Assembly (NCBI GenBank): GCA_025766275.1
Contig: JAFKAC010000142.1
Location: 1-64,000, forward strand
Source of the DNA: Lactarius indigo
Lineage: Eukaryota; Basidiomycota; Agaricomycetes; Russulales; Russulaceae
Reading direction: 5' to 3'
DNA length: 64,000 bases
A program made the translations under genes and the position numbers. The number at the start of each line of letters is the position of its first letter. The first letter of the stretch is position 1. Positions 63,421-64,000 of this stretch are shown here, piece after piece. The notes beneath the pieces are model-generated. The model was not told where the DNA came from and did not search any database. It saw only the letters and a program-made list of their open reading frames with translations.

Positions 63421-64000
63421 CAAGGAAAAAGATACAGTATCTGATGCCAGCCTGAGTTTGTAGTGTGCGCCTTATCGTGGTTACGTGACCGCACACGAGG
63501 AACCCCTAAAACAGTACTCGGGACTTGTCATCATACAGCAATTTTGAAGTCGGAGAAAGAATGATTCGGTGTTGATAGAACCTGCTCCATGAATTATATC
63601 CAATGGTGTCAAAGTCTCTGATGATCTGATGCTTGGATAAATGATACTTCGGTTGTACAGGTCAAAGACAGTCGGGGAGGTCGACTGCTGGTGGTCACTC
63701 CGGCCCGGGAGACCCCCTCGGCGCGACGAGCGCTTCAAGTTGGCCATCCACTGCCGCGGCATTGATCCATTGCTTGTGCTTCAAGTTCTTGGTTCCTCCA
63801 AACTGGTCTTGGCGAAAACAGTGAGACGGGCTTGAGCTTGTAAGCTACGACCTTGGGGAGCTTGCATTTAAAATGTGCCCGAATCCACATACAACTGTCT
63901 TACTATCAAGCTTACTATTAGTCACTGTTCCACTCTTTGTTCCCGTCGTCTTAGTTAATACTTATAATAAGCGCTGGTGCTACAATCGGTTCGTTTGTTC
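63421..64000. other. BTB-8 upstream region, duplicate of 54909-55960
   Basis: Shares long stretches with the region upstream of BTB-6, including TATAAGCGCTGG near the window end, but is shorter by about 450 bp. The duplication probably continues past the edge. Confidence 0.6.
63471..63490 (-). promoter_or_regulatory. Conserved upstream block of BTB genes (copy at BTB-8)
   Basis: The complement reads GGTCACGTAACCACGATAAG, 51-70 bp before the ATG. Confidence 0.5.

Overview
The window is nuclear DNA of a filamentous basidiomycete. Evidence: genes carry many 44-75 bp GT-AG introns; the proteins include CFEM, TIM50, zf-PARP, dynamin-like and a large BTB/POZ family; the mobile elements are a chromodomain Ty3/gypsy retrotransposon and a Tnp2-type CACTA transposon. 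The style of the BTB family and of the Tf-like retroelement suggests Agaricomycetes close to Rhizoctonia/Ceratobasidium (inference, not proven from this window). No rRNA, tRNA or CRISPR was recognised.

Layout. 0-14 kb: the 3' end of a dynamin-like gene, a small membrane-protein gene, and a roughly 5.4-kb tandem duplication. Each duplicate unit holds a decayed BTB pseudogene, a spacer and a better preserved BTB gene (BTB-1 at 5.1-6.8 kb, BTB-2 at 10.5-13.8 kb). BTB-2 is broken by a solo LTR. 14-20 kb: an intact 753-aa dynamin-like gene and a decayed second copy, both on the minus strand. 19.6-29.6 kb: single-copy style genes (GPI-type CFEM protein, F-box-like protein, a 178-aa unknown, TIM50). 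30-34 kb: BTB-3 and the dying BTB-4.

34.1-47.5 kb is a nested mobile element. A 13.4-kb CACTA element (Tnp2 transposase plus a divergent second gene) sits just upstream of BTB-4. Its second gene is split by a complete 7.67-kb chromovirus with nearly identical 457-bp LTRs and a 5-bp target duplication. The retroelement shows an 11-nt Tf1-like self-priming site, a TATA box placed for that start site, a canonical -1 frameshift heptamer and an unusual tail of about 400 residues after the chromodomain.

47.5-64 kb: the displaced upstream part of the BTB-4 unit (an inverted copy of the 3-5 kb and 8.4-10.5 kb units), a copied stub of the TIM50 5' end, then BTB-5, BTB-6, a zf-PARP/BTB chimera (BTB-7), an unknown four-exon gene and BTB-8. 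BTB-6 and BTB-8 share gene and flanks with a period of about 8.5 kb.

The common theme is an expanding BTB family. A constant three-exon BTB plus helical module is joined to variable C-terminal exons: Lys-rich tails, Ala/Glu/Lys coiled coils, 7-residue AYEAP repeats, Pro-rich repeats, or a terminal CPCGC motif. Several members share an upstream GTCACGTAAC / GATAAGG block. Function is not shown by the sequence; adaptor-type roles (for example Cullin-3 binding or transcriptional scaffolding) are family-level possibilities only. Exon coordinates below were assigned by eye from splice sites, reading phase and comparison among the paralogues in the window.
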